DNA of 64,000 nucleotides. It comes from Cellulomonas wangleii. Lineage in GTDB: Bacteria; Actinomycetota; Actinomycetes; Actinomycetales; Cellulomonadaceae. The notes below the pieces were generated by a model. The model made no database searches and was not told where the DNA came from. It saw only the letters and a program-made list of their open reading frames with translations. Both the position numbers and the translations under genes were made by a program. The DNA is taken from NCBI RefSeq assembly GCF_018388445.1, contig NZ_CP074405.1:1240001-1304000 (forward strand), written 5' to 3'. Below are positions 1 through 12,553 of the stretch, piece after piece (within the stretch, counting starts at the first letter, position 1; each line of letters begins with the position of its first letter).

Positions 1-1332
1 TACGGCGCGTACGGCGAGCAGGGGCTGGACTCCCTCGCCTCGCGGTTCCACACCTGGCTCCGTGCGCGTCCGCAGCACCCGCACAGCCCGCGCCCGGTCA
101 CGCTCAACACGTGGGAGGCGGTCTACTTCCAGCACGACCTGGGCCGGCTCGTCGAGCTGGCGGACGCGGCGGCGGCCGTCGGGGCGGAGCGCTTCGTCCT
201 GGACGACGGGTGGTTCGGCTCGCGACGTGACGACCGCCGGGGCCTCGGCGACTGGTACGTGTCCGACGAGGTGTGGCCCGACGGGCTGCACCCGCTCATC
301 GAGCACGTGACCGGGCTGGGCATGCAGTTCGGGCTCTGGGTCGAGCCGGAGATGGTCAACCCCGACTCGGACCTCGCGCGTGCCCACCCCGACTGGATGC
401 TGCGCCTGCCGGACCGCCTCCCGGGCGCCGCACGGTGGCAGCAGGTGCTCGACCTCGCGCGCCCCGAGGTGTTCGACCACATCCTCGGACGGCTCGACGC
501 GCTGCTCAGTGAGAACGACATCGCGTACCTCAAGTGGGACCACAACCGTGACCTCGTCGACGCCGGTCACGGGTCCGACGGCGTGCCCGGCGTGCACGGG
601 CAGACGCTCGCCGTCTACCGCCTCCTCGACGCGCTGCGCGCGCGTCATCCGCGCGTCGAGATTGAGTCCTGCTCCTCCGGCGGTGCCCGGGTCGACCTGG
701 AGATCCTCCAGCGCACCGACCGGGTCTGGGGGTCGGACTGCATCGACGCGCTCGAGCGACGCGCCATTCAGCCGTGGACGAACCTGCTCATCCCGCTGGA
801 GCTCATCGGTGCGCACATCGGCTCCGGGACGGCCCACAGCACGGGCCGCAGCGCCACCCTCGGCTTCCGGGCCGGCACCGCGCTGTTCGGCCACCTGGGC
901 ATCGAGTGGGACCTGCGGGAGGCCGACGAGGCGCAGCGCGCGGAGCTGGCGGCGTGGGTCGCGCTGTACAAGGAGGTGCGTGGTCTGCTGCACACCGGGG
1001 TCAGCGTGCACGCCGACCTGCCGGACCCGGCGTTCGAGGTGCACGGGGTGGTCGCCCAGGACGGGTCCGACGCGCTGTTCGCCGTCGCCGCGGTGGCGTC
1101 GTCCGCGCAGATGCCCGCGAACGCGGTGCCGCTGCCCGGCCTCGACCCCGACGCGACGTACCACGTGCGGCCCCAGGCTCCGGGCGACGTCATCACCCAC
1201 GGCTGGAAGGCCCCGTGGTGGACGCCGCAGGGCGTCCGCGCGACGGGCCGCGTGCTCGAGCAGGTCGGGGTGCGGGCACCGCACCTCTCGCCCGAACGCC
1301 TCGTGCTGGTGCGCGCCACCCGCGTGGACTGA
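1..1332 (+). CDS. alpha-galactosidase, GH36 (5' end outside window)
   Basis: The reading frame is open from base 1, so the gene begins upstream; about 443 C-terminal residues are present (family usually about 700). GH36 enzymes hydrolyse terminal alpha-1,6-galactosides of raffinose-type oligosaccharides and galactomannan. Visible motifs in order: NTWEAVYFQHD and FVLDDGWFGSR of the (beta/alpha)8 barrel, the nucleophile aspartate in KWDHNRD (codon 538-540), the SCSSGG loop, and the acid/base aspartate in VWGSDCIDALER (codon 736-738), followed by a C-terminal beta domain. There is no signal peptide evidence because the N-terminus is missing. A strong hairpin follows the stop. The ROK regulator just downstream may control it (inference). 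Confidence 0.93.
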   Translation, partial: YGAYGEQGLDSLASRFHTWLRARPQHPHSPRPVTLNTWEAVYFQHDLGRLVELADAAAAVGAERFVLDDGWFGSRRDDRRGLGDWYVSDEVWPDGLHPLIEHVTGLGMQFGLWVEPEMVNPDSDLARAHPDWMLRLPDRLPGAARWQQVLDLARPEVFDHILGRLDALLSENDIAYLKWDHNRDLVDAGHGSDGVPGVHGQTLAVYRLLDALRARHPRVEIESCSSGGARVDLEILQRTDRVWGSDCIDALERRAIQPWTNLLIPLELIGAHIGSGTAHSTGRSATLGFRAGTALFGHLGIEWDLREADEAQRAELAAWVALYKEVRGLLHTGVSVHADLPDPAFEVHGVVAQDGSDALFAVAAVASSAQMPANAVPLPGLDPDATYHVRPQAPGDVITHGWKAPWWTPQGVRATGRVLEQVGVRAPHLSPERLVLVRATRVD

Positions 1333-1338
1333 CCGGCC

Positions 1339-1375
1339 GGGTGCACCGGCGCGCGCCCCGTGCGCCGGTGCACCC
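1339..1375 (+). terminator. terminator hairpin after the alpha-galactosidase gene
   Basis: Perfect 14-bp inverted repeat (1339-1352 with 1362-1375, 9-nt loop), starting 7 nt after the stop codon. There is no U-tract, as is common for hairpin terminators in GC-rich actinomycetes. Confidence 0.7.
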
Positions 1376-1440
1376 GCCACCCGCGCGGGCTCACCCGGAC
1401 GCCGCAGCCCCGTCGCCGCTCGCGGGCGGCGGGGGGTGGC

Positions 1441-1446
1441 TAGGCT
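1441..1446 (+). promoter_or_regulatory. -10 box (TAGGCT) of the ROK gene
   Basis: TAGGCT matches the actinobacterial housekeeping -10 and lies 46 nt upstream of the GTG start. A purine-rich ribosome site (GGGAGCAGGAG) is just before that start, so this gene has a conventional leader. Confidence 0.5.
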
Positions 1447-1492
1447 CGGTCGGGTCGCCACCCGGCGGCCGCACGGCGACGGGAGCAGGAGT

Positions 1493-2734
1493 GTGAACGC
1501 AGGCACGCCCGGCCCGCGCACCGGCAGTCGCAGCGCGATCCTCGACGTCATCCGTGCCGCCGGCACCATCAGCCGCGTCGAGCTGACCCGCGCCACCGGC
1601 CTGACGGCCGCGACGGTCTCGACCGTCGTCCGACGCCTGCTCGACGAGGGCCTGGTGGTCGAGGCCGGCCGCGCCGAGTCCACCGGCGGCAAGCCCCGGA
1701 TGCTGCTGCAGCTCGACCCCGACGCGGGCTACGCCGTCGGCGTCCACCTGGACCACGCCGGCATCACGTACGTGATCGCGAACCTCGGCGGGCAGGTCGT
1801 GGCGCGGTGGCGGCGCCCGGGCGCCGGGTCCGACGACCCGCGGGACGTGGTCGGGCGCATCGCGGCGGAGGTCGCGGCCACCACCGCGCGCGTCGGGGTG
1901 GACGGGGACCGCCTGCTCGGGGTCGGCGTCGTGTCGCCCGGTCCGCTGTCGACCACCACCGGGATGACGCTGGCGCCGCCCGTCATGCAGCACTGGGCGG
2001 ACTTCCCGCTGGCCGAGGCGATCGAGGACGCGGTCGGGCTACCCGTCCTGCTGGACAACGACGCGACGGCGGCAGCGCTGGGGGAGTACTGGTCCGGCGG
2101 CGTGCCGACCGGTGCGGTGTGCGCCGCGCTGTACATGGGCACCGGCATCGGGGCGGGGATCATCGTCGACGGGACGGTGTACCGCGGCCGGTCGTCGAAC
2201 GCGGGCGAGATCGGGCACGTGTGCGTCGACGTCGACGGGCCGCCGTGCTGGTGCGGCTCGCGCGGGTGCGTCGAGGTGTTCGCCGGCCCCGCAGCCGTGG
2301 TCGCGCGGGCCGCCGAGGCCGGTATCGCGCTCCCGGGTCGGGGCGTGTCCGAGGACTTCGCGGCCCTGGCCCGGGCGGCGGCGCGCGGTGAGGAGGAGCC
2401 CGCGCGGCTCCTGGGGGAGTCGGCCCGGTACCTGGCCGCTGCCGCGCAGGTGCTCGCCAACGTGCTGGACCTCGACCTGCTGGTGCTGACGGGGGCGTCG
2501 TTCGCGCAGGCCGGCTCGCTCTACCTGCCGGTCGTCCAGCAGCGCCTGGCCGACGGGTTCTTCGCCCGCGCCACCCACCCGGTGCGGGTCACGATCTCCT
2601 CGCAGGCGTCCGAGGCGGCCGCCCTGGGCGGTGCCGCGCTGGTGCTGCAGGCGGAGGTGGCTCCTCGGCAGGCGGGGATGCGGATGGTCGTCGACACCCT
2701 GACCGAGCTGCCCGCGGGGTCCGGCGTCGCCTGA
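1493..2734 (+). CDS. ROK-family transcriptional regulator
   Basis: 413 residues, the usual length of a ROK repressor. An N-terminal winged helix-turn-helix (about residues 10-70; RVELTRATGLTAATVSTVV) is followed by an actin-like sugar-kinase fold. Seen in the sequence: the NDATAAALGEYW catalytic-loop region, the GTGIGAG phosphate-binding stretch, GEIGH, and the zinc motif CWCGSRGCVE (CxCGxxGCxE) typical of ROK proteins. NagC/Mlc-type members bind sugars and repress catabolic genes. GTG 1493 is chosen because the helix-turn-helix follows directly and GGAGCAGGAG sits at the right distance. It lies directly after the alpha-galactosidase gene, so control of galactoside use is a reasonable guess but is not shown. 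It converges with the maltokinase gene (11-bp gap). Confidence 0.9.
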   Translation: MNAGTPGPRTGSRSAILDVIRAAGTISRVELTRATGLTAATVSTVVRRLLDEGLVVEAGRAESTGGKPRMLLQLDPDAGYAVGVHLDHAGITYVIANLGGQVVARWRRPGAGSDDPRDVVGRIAAEVAATTARVGVDGDRLLGVGVVSPGPLSTTTGMTLAPPVMQHWADFPLAEAIEDAVGLPVLLDNDATAAALGEYWSGGVPTGAVCAALYMGTGIGAGIIVDGTVYRGRSSNAGEIGHVCVDVDGPPCWCGSRGCVEVFAGPAAVVARAAEAGIALPGRGVSEDFAALARAAARGEEEPARLLGESARYLAAAAQVLANVLDLDLLVLTGASFAQAGSLYLPVVQQRLADGFFARATHPVRVTISSQASEAAALGGAALVLQAEVAPRQAGMRMVVDTLTELPAGSGVA

Positions 2735-2745
2735 CGCCGCGGCTC

Positions 2746-4034
2746 TCAGCCGAGCAGGCGGTCCAGCCCGGCCTCGGGGATCGGCGCCCAGGTGGGACGG
2801 TTGCGCGCCTCGTACACGGCCTCGTACAGCGTCTTGTCGAGCTCGAGCGCGCGCAGCAGCAGCGTGCTGGTCGGGTCGTCCGTCACGCCGTAGCCCGCGA
2901 GCAGGGCCGCCCGCGCGTCCGCGGTCCACGCGGCCGCGGGTGCGCCGCTCAGGCCCCCCACCGCTGCGGCGTAGTCGAACGACCGCAGCAGGCCCGCGAC
3001 GTCCCGCAGCGCGAGGTCCGGCAGGACGCGGGCGGCCAACGGCGCCAGCGGCTCACCCTCGAAGTCGATGACGAACCAGCGGCCCGCCGAGCGCAGCACC
3101 TGCCCCAGGTGCAGGTCGCCGTGCACGCGCTGCCGCGCCGGCGTCGTGGGCAGGGCCGCGACCTGCGCGGCCACCGCCTGGACGGCGGGCTCCCGGTCCG
3201 CCAGCGACGGCACGGCGTCGACGGCCCACGCGAACCGCTCGTGCAGGGCCCGCGCGAGCGCCTCGCCGCCGGCCGGGTCGGGGTCCGCGCCGAACGCCCG
3301 GACCAGCGCCGCGTGCATCCCGGCGACGGTCTCGCCCAGCTCGGCGGCCGGACCGCTGAACGCGCGCCCCTCGCGGGCCCACCCGCACGCCAGCTCGAAC
3401 CCGTCCTGCGCACCCGGGACGAACGCGCTCAGGACACCCAGGTAGCCGACCACGGGCTCGCCGTCGGGCCCTGGCCACCGCGCCTGCGACCACGCGAGGG
3501 GCGCCGGGACACCGTCCCACCCCGCCTCCACGAGCCGCCGCGGCACGTCGATGTCCGGGTTCTCGCCCGCGGCGACCGCACGCAGCACCTTGAGCATCCC
3601 CACCGGGGTGCCGTCCGGGGCGGGCAGCACGACCGACGTGTTCGACTGCTCGCCGGTCACCACGCGCGCGCCCGTCACGTCGACCTCGGCGCCCGGCCCG
3701 TCCGCCGCCGCGAGCCAGGCCCGCAGGAACCGGGCGTCGCCGGTCGCGTCCAGCACCGTGCGACCGCCGACCTCCCCGACGATCGACGCGCGGTCGGTCC
3801 CGACGGGCGCCGACCCGGCCAGCAGCACCAGCGGGACCTGCAGCAGCACGTCGCGCCCCGCGGCGTCGACCTGCACGAGCAGGATCCGCACGTCGTCGGT
3901 CAGGTGCACCGCACCCGCAGCCGACAGCCGCGCGTCGGACCCCTTGGCGGGGTACCAGCGGCGGTGCGGCAGCCACGCGTGGAGCAGCGCCACCAGCTCG
4001 TGGTCGACGTCGTCGGGGGCACGTGCGTCGAGGA

Positions 4035-4038
<4 letters not shown>
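2746..4038 (-). CDS. mak: maltokinase
   Basis: 430 residues. ATP-dependent maltokinase phosphorylates maltose to alpha-maltose-1-phosphate, the substrate of GlgE. The N-terminal cap has [14 protein letters not shown], typical of actinobacterial Mak/Pep2. The C-lobe is an aminoglycoside-phosphotransferase-like kinase with the catalytic loop [10 protein letters not shown] (D308) and the metal-binding VIDFEGEP (D325). The GTG start shares bases with the treS stop (GTGA), so translation is probably coupled. In some actinomycetes TreS and Mak are fused; here they are separate. It is the last gene of glgE-treS-mak; no branching enzyme gene follows, unlike in many glgE operons. Confidence 0.93.
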
Positions 4039-8071
<4,033 letters not shown>

Positions 8072-8078
8072 GGTCCCG

Positions 8079-8084
8079 AACCTA
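8079..8084 (-). promoter_or_regulatory. -10 box (TAGGTT) for glgE operon
   Basis: The hexamer ends 7 nt before the GTG of glgE on the minus strand, so transcription would start at or next to the start codon. The 166-bp divergent spacer 8072-8237 also holds the promoter of the phosphorylase-like gene. Confidence 0.5.
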
Positions 8085-8225
8085 TCCGCCCTGCAGGGGT
8101 GGTGGCATCCGGTGGGCGGCGCGTCGGCCGCCGCGCCGCGCCGCGGGCCCCGGCTCGCGGTCGGGAAGCCGGACGGGCGTCCGGGTCGGACGTCCAGAAC
8201 CGCTGTGCGATCCGTCCGTTCTGCG

Positions 8226-8231
8226 TAGTCT
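8226..8231 (+). promoter_or_regulatory. -10 box (TAGTCT) for the phosphorylase-like gene
   Basis: TAGTCT followed by 6 nt and then GTG 8238, a leaderless arrangement. It supports the chosen start. Confidence 0.55.
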
Positions 8232-8237
8232 GCGCGC

Positions 8238-10856
8238 GTGAGAGCCATCCGCCGGTTCACCGTCCGCACCCTCCTGCCTGCACCGCTGGCCGAGCTCGAG
8301 GAGCTCGCGCACGACCTGCGGTGGGCCTGGCACCCGCCGACGCGCGCCGTCCTCGCCGACCTCGACCCGGCGGCCTGGTCCCGCGTGGGAGGCGACCCCG
8401 CCGCCCTGCTCGACGCGCTCGAGCCGGAGCGGCTCGCGGCCGCCGCCGCGGACCCCGCGCTGGTGGCCCGCGTCCGGGCGGCGGCGGCCGACCTGCGGGC
8501 TTACCGCACGGGACCACGGTGGTACCAGGGCCAGAGCGGGGCCGCGCTGCCCGCCGCCGTCGCGTGGTTCCCGCCCGGCCCCGACGACGCCCCCGCAGCC
8601 GCGCCGGACGACCCGGCGCCGAACGCCCCGGCACCCGGCGACCCGGCCCCCCACAGCCTGGAGGCCCTCGCGAGCGACCACCTGCGCGCGGCGTCCGACC
8701 TGGGCGTCCCCCTGGTCGCCGTCGGGCTGGTCGACGACCTGCCGCGCGGGGCGACGGACGGCACCCGGGACACCGGCCCTGGCGCGACCCGGTCGGCCGC
8801 TCGGGACGGCGGCGCCGCGCCGCTGCTGCGGGAGCCCGACGGGACGCCGGTCGTCGTGCAGGTCGCAACCCCCGGGGGTGGTGCGCTGGGCGCCCGGGTC
8901 CGCGTCGCCCGTGCCGGGCGCGTCCCCGTGCTGCTGCTGGACCCCACGACGCCGGGGACCACGGCGGCCGGGGCGCGTGCCGCTGCGGGGTCCGCCGCGG
9001 ACCGTCGGCTCGAGCGGGCGCTGCTGCGGGGGGTCGGCGGGCTGCGGGCGGTGCGGGCCCACGCGCGTCTCACCGGTGCGCCGCAGCCCGAGGTGGTGCA
9101 CGCCGGCGGCGCGCACGCCGGGTTCGTCGGGCTGGAGCGGGTGCGCGAGCTCGTCGCCGGCGGCGCGACGTACGACGTCGCGCTCGAGCTGGTCAGGGCG
9201 ACGTCCGTCCTCGCCGTGCAGGTCCCCGGTCCGGCGACGCTGCTCGACGGCGCGCTGGTGGCCGAGCACCTCGCGGCGCTCGACCCCGCCGGCGACCTGC
9301 CCGTGACCGACGTCCTGACGCTCGGCGCACGCGCCGGGGACGGTGTCGGCACCCCCGTCGACACCGCCGTCGACACCGCCGTCCTCGCGCTGCGCCTGGC
9401 CGACCGCGCGAGCGGCGACTCCCGCCGCCACGGCCGCGCGTGCCGCGAGGCCTTCGCCGACCTGTGGCCGGGCTTCGACCCCCAGGAGGTCCCGATCGGC
9501 TCGGTCACCGCCGGCGTGCACGCGCCCACGTGGGTCGCGCCCGAGGTGACGGACCTGGGCGCCCGCCGGATGAGCGCGCGCGACCTGGCCACCGGCGCCG
9601 GCTGGGACGCCGGCGGGCCCGTCGAGGACGCGGAGCTCTGGGAGCTCCGTCGTCGGCTGCGCGCGCGGCTGGTCGACCTGCTCCCGGGCGGGGCGGACGG
9701 ACCGCGCGGGTCGGCGCCCGGTGCCGACGAGGTGCTCACCGTGGGAGTGGTGCACCGGCCGTCGTCGGGTGCACCCCTGGACCTGCTCCTCGCCGACCCG
9801 GAGCGCCTGGTCGCGCTGCTGCTCGACGCGGCCCGCCCCGTGCGCCTGGTCGTCGCCGCCCCGCCGGGCGGCGTCCCCGCCGGGCTCGCCGCGCTCGCGG
9901 ACCGGCCCGACCTGGGCGACCGGCTCGTCGTCCTCACCGACGCCTCGTGCGACGTGGTCCGCGCGCTCCATGCCGGCTGCGACGTGTGGCTCGACACGCC
10001 CGTGGACCCGTCGGGGGCGAGCACCCCGTCGGGGATGCGCGCGGCGCTCAACGGCGTCCTCACCGTCGCGGTGCGCGACGGCTGGTGGGACGAGTGGTAC
10101 GACGGCGAGGACGGCTGGGCGCTGCCGCGGCCCGCGCCCGACGAGGGTGACGAGGCGACGTCGCAGCGCGCCGCGGCTCTGCACGACCTCCTCGCGGAGC
10201 AGGTGCTGACCTGCTTCCACGACCGGGACGGTGACGGGCTGCCGCGCCGCTGGCTGGCGACGGTCCGACGCACGCTCGTCAGCCTCGCGCCCAAGGTGCA
10301 GGCGACGCGCATGGTCGCCGACCACGTCGCGCACCTCTACGCGCCTGCCGCCGCGGCGGGCGCGGCCCTCGCCGCCGACGACCTCGCCAGTGCCGTCGCG
10401 CTCGCCGGCTGGCGGTCGCGGGTCCGGGCCGCGTGGCCGGGTGTCGCCGTCGACGACGTCGAGGTCACGGGCGCCGGCACGCCGCCGCGGGTCGGTGACG
10501 TGCTGCGCGTGCGGGCGTCGGTCACGCTCGGCGGCCTGCTGCCCGACGACGTCGCGGTGCAGGTGCTGCACGGGCCGGTCGGCCCGGACGACGAGATCAC
10601 GGACCTGCACGTCGCGGCCCTGACGCCGGTGGCTCCCGCCCCCGGCGCGCCGGACGGCGGCGCCGACGCGGAGCCGGTCGGCGCCGGCGGCGCGGAGCCG
10701 GACGGCGACGGCCGGGCCGGGGACGGGCGGTACGCGTACGTCGGGGAGGTCGGGCTGACGCGCACCGGACCGTTCGGGTGGACCGTGCGGGTGGTGCCCC
10801 GGCACGACGCGCTGACGTCGGTGGCCGCGACCGGGCTGGTGGCGACCGCGGGCTGA
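8238..10856 (+). CDS. glycogen phosphorylase homologue (GT35, DUF3417), probably catalytically inactive
   Basis: 872 residues, the normal length for actinobacterial GlgP. The N-terminal DUF3417 region (LEELAHDLRWAWHP) and the C-terminal region (DGWWDEWYDGEDGWALP, LAPKVQATRMVADHVAHLY) are well kept. The active site is not. The glycine loop normally written YSGGLGVLAGDHLK reads HSLEALASDHLR (about residue 139). The FTTHTPVPAGHD motif reads LAVQVPGPATLLD (Q328 for His). The ARRFATYKR substrate motif is absent. The SGMK lysine that binds pyridoxal phosphate is Arg601 in PSGMRAALNG. Stop codons and frameshifts are absent, so it is an intact gene under selection. Phosphorolysis of glycogen seems unlikely; a glucan-binding or regulatory role beside GlgE is speculation. 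Confidence 0.85.
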   Translation: MRAIRRFTVRTLLPAPLAELEELAHDLRWAWHPPTRAVLADLDPAAWSRVGGDPAALLDALEPERLAAAAADPALVARVRAAAADLRAYRTGPRWYQGQSGAALPAAVAWFPPGPDDAPAAAPDDPAPNAPAPGDPAPHSLEALASDHLRAASDLGVPLVAVGLVDDLPRGATDGTRDTGPGATRSAARDGGAAPLLREPDGTPVVVQVATPGGGALGARVRVARAGRVPVLLLDPTTPGTTAAGARAAAGSAADRRLERALLRGVGGLRAVRAHARLTGAPQPEVVHAGGAHAGFVGLERVRELVAGGATYDVALELVRATSVLAVQVPGPATLLDGALVAEHLAALDPAGDLPVTDVLTLGARAGDGVGTPVDTAVDTAVLALRLADRASGDSRRHGRACREAFADLWPGFDPQEVPIGSVTAGVHAPTWVAPEVTDLGARRMSARDLATGAGWDAGGPVEDAELWELRRRLRARLVDLLPGGADGPRGSAPGADEVLTVGVVHRPSSGAPLDLLLADPERLVALLLDAARPVRLVVAAPPGGVPAGLAALADRPDLGDRLVVLTDASCDVVRALHAGCDVWLDTPVDPSGASTPSGMRAALNGVLTVAVRDGWWDEWYDGEDGWALPRPAPDEGDEATSQRAAALHDLLAEQVLTCFHDRDGDGLPRRWLATVRRTLVSLAPKVQATRMVADHVAHLYAPAAAAGAALAADDLASAVALAGWRSRVRAAWPGVAVDDVEVTGAGTPPRVGDVLRVRASVTLGGLLPDDVAVQVLHGPVGPDDEITDLHVAALTPVAPAPGAPDGGADAEPVGAGGAEPDGDGRAGDGRYAYVGEVGLTRTGPFGWTVRVVPRHDALTSVAATGLVATAG

Positions 10857-10869
10857 CCGGACGGCGTGC

Positions 10870-12522
10870 TCAGCCGGCCGCGAGGGCGCGCCCCGTGGTG
10901 CGTCCGGTGAACAGGCAGCCGCCGAGGAACGTCCCCTCCAGGGCCCGGTGGCCGTGGACGCCGCCACCGCCGAACCCGGCGGCCTCGCCCACCGCCCACA
11001 GCCCCGGCAGCACCTCCCCGTCGGGGCGCAGCACGCGCCCCTCGAGGTCCGTGGCGAGCCCGCCGAGGGTCTTGCGGGTGAGGACCGACAGCCGCACGGC
11101 GTACAGGGGCCCGTGCTCCGGGTCGAGCAGGCGGTGCGGCGGCGCGACCCGCACGGCCCGGTCGACGACGTACCGGCGGGCTGTCGCGGTCGCGACGACC
11201 TGCAGGTCCTTGCCCAGGCCCGTGGCCACCTGGGCGTCACGCGCCGCGATCGTGGCGGCGAGCGAGTCCGGGTCGATGCGGTCCGTGCCCGTCAGCGCGT
11301 TCATGCCTGCCGCGAGGCCCACCGGTGTGGTCGCCGTGACGAACTCCGGCGACCGCTGCGCGAACGCCTCGACCGGGCCGACCGCCCCCGCACGCACGCG
11401 CTGCAGCAGGAGCCGCAGGTCACGGCCCGTGAGGTCCGGGTTCTGCTCGGAGCCGGACAGTGCGAGCTCCTTGCCGAGGATCGTGCGGTCGAGCACGAAC
11501 CACGAGTGGTCGTGCCCGTGCGACGTGAGGTGGGTGAGCGTGCCCAGGGAGTCGAACCCGGGGAACAGCGGGGCCGGCAGCCGTCGGCCGTCGGCGTCCA
11601 GCCACAGCGAGCTGGGTCCCGGCAGGATCCGGATGCCGTGCGCCGTCCACACCGGGGAGTGGTGGGCGACGCCCTCCGGGTAGTGCCACATGCGGCCGGC
11701 GTGGGCCACGTGCGCGCCGGCCGCGCGGGCCGCCGCGATGCCGGAGCCGTCCACGTGGTCGGGCACGCCGGAGAGCAGGCGCGCCGGGAGGGGGCCGGCC
11801 GCGACGGGCCACGTGGCGCGCACCAGGTCGTGGGCGGCACCGATGCCCCCGGTCGCCACGACCACAGCGGGGGCGTCGACCTCGAACGGACGCAGTACGG
11901 CCCGCGACGACGGCACGCCGCGGGCCGCACGGTCGGGTGCCAGCACGTCCCCCCGGACGCCGGTCACACGCCCGTCCGTCGTGGTCAGCGCGGTGACCCG
12001 GTGGCGGAACCGCACCTCGACGAGCCCGTCGCGGTGCCCGTCCAGCAGCGTCCGGACGAACGGCTCGAGGACCGCGGGACCGGTGCCCCACGTGACGTGG
12101 AACCGCGGCACGGAGTTGCCGTGGCCGTCGGCCAGGTAACCGCCACGCTCCGCCCACTGCACCAGCGGGAACCAGCGCACGCCCTGGCCGTGCAGCCACG
12201 ACCGCATCCCCCCGGCGGCGAACTCGACGAACGCCTCCGCCCAGGCCCGCCCCCAGCGGTCGGACCCGTCGTCGGCGAACGCCGCCGACCCGAGCCAGTC
12301 CGCGAGCGCCAGCTCGGCGCTGTCCCGGACGCCCAGACGCCGCTGCTCGGGGGAGTCGACCAGGAACAGCCCGCCGAACGACCACCACGCCTGCCCGCCG
12401 AGGCCCGCGGGCGGCTCCGCGTCCAGCAGGAGCACGCGGCGCCCGGCCCGCAGCAGCTCGGCGGTGGTGACCAGGCCCGCGAGCCCGGCACCGACGACCA
12501 CGACGTCGTGGGGGTGCGTCAT
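10870..12522 (-). CDS. FAD-binding dehydrogenase (ketosteroid dehydrogenase-like family)
   Basis: 550 residues. N-terminal dinucleotide fold VVVGAGLAGLVTTAELL with an acidic residue ending strand 2 (LLLDAE), then GGQAWWSFGGLFLVDSPEQ, which marks the FAD-dependent oxidoreductase-2 group close to 3-ketosteroid delta-1-dehydrogenases and fumarate reductase flavoproteins. The C-terminal FAD contact is LWAVGEAAGFGGGGVHGHRALEG. The substrate is not predictable; NCBI-type names for close relatives are simply 'FAD-binding dehydrogenase'. The ATG is preceded by TAGCGT and 6 nt, a leaderless layout. It converges with the phosphorylase-like gene and is separated from glgX by 31 bp. It has no evident link to glucan metabolism. 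Confidence 0.85.
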   Translation of the reverse strand: MTHPHDVVVVGAGLAGLVTTAELLRAGRRVLLLDAEPPAGLGGQAWWSFGGLFLVDSPEQRRLGVRDSAELALADWLGSAAFADDGSDRWGRAWAEAFVEFAAGGMRSWLHGQGVRWFPLVQWAERGGYLADGHGNSVPRFHVTWGTGPAVLEPFVRTLLDGHRDGLVEVRFRHRVTALTTTDGRVTGVRGDVLAPDRAARGVPSSRAVLRPFEVDAPAVVVATGGIGAAHDLVRATWPVAAGPLPARLLSGVPDHVDGSGIAAARAAGAHVAHAGRMWHYPEGVAHHSPVWTAHGIRILPGPSSLWLDADGRRLPAPLFPGFDSLGTLTHLTSHGHDHSWFVLDRTILGKELALSGSEQNPDLTGRDLRLLLQRVRAGAVGPVEAFAQRSPEFVTATTPVGLAAGMNALTGTDRIDPDSLAATIAARDAQVATGLGKDLQVVATATARRYVVDRAVRVAPPHRLLDPEHGPLYAVRLSVLTRKTLGGLATDLEGRVLRPDGEVLPGLWAVGEAAGFGGGGVHGHRALEGTFLGGCLFTGRTTGRALAAG

Positions 12523-12528
12523 GGCGGC

Positions 12529-12534
12529 ACGCTA
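12529..12534 (-). promoter_or_regulatory. -10 box (TAGCGT) of the FAD dehydrogenase gene
   Basis: TAGCGT on the minus strand, then 6 nt, then ATG 12522. It implies a transcript separate from the upstream glgX gene. Confidence 0.5.
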
Positions 12535-12553
12535 CCGCCGCCGAGGGCCGGCG

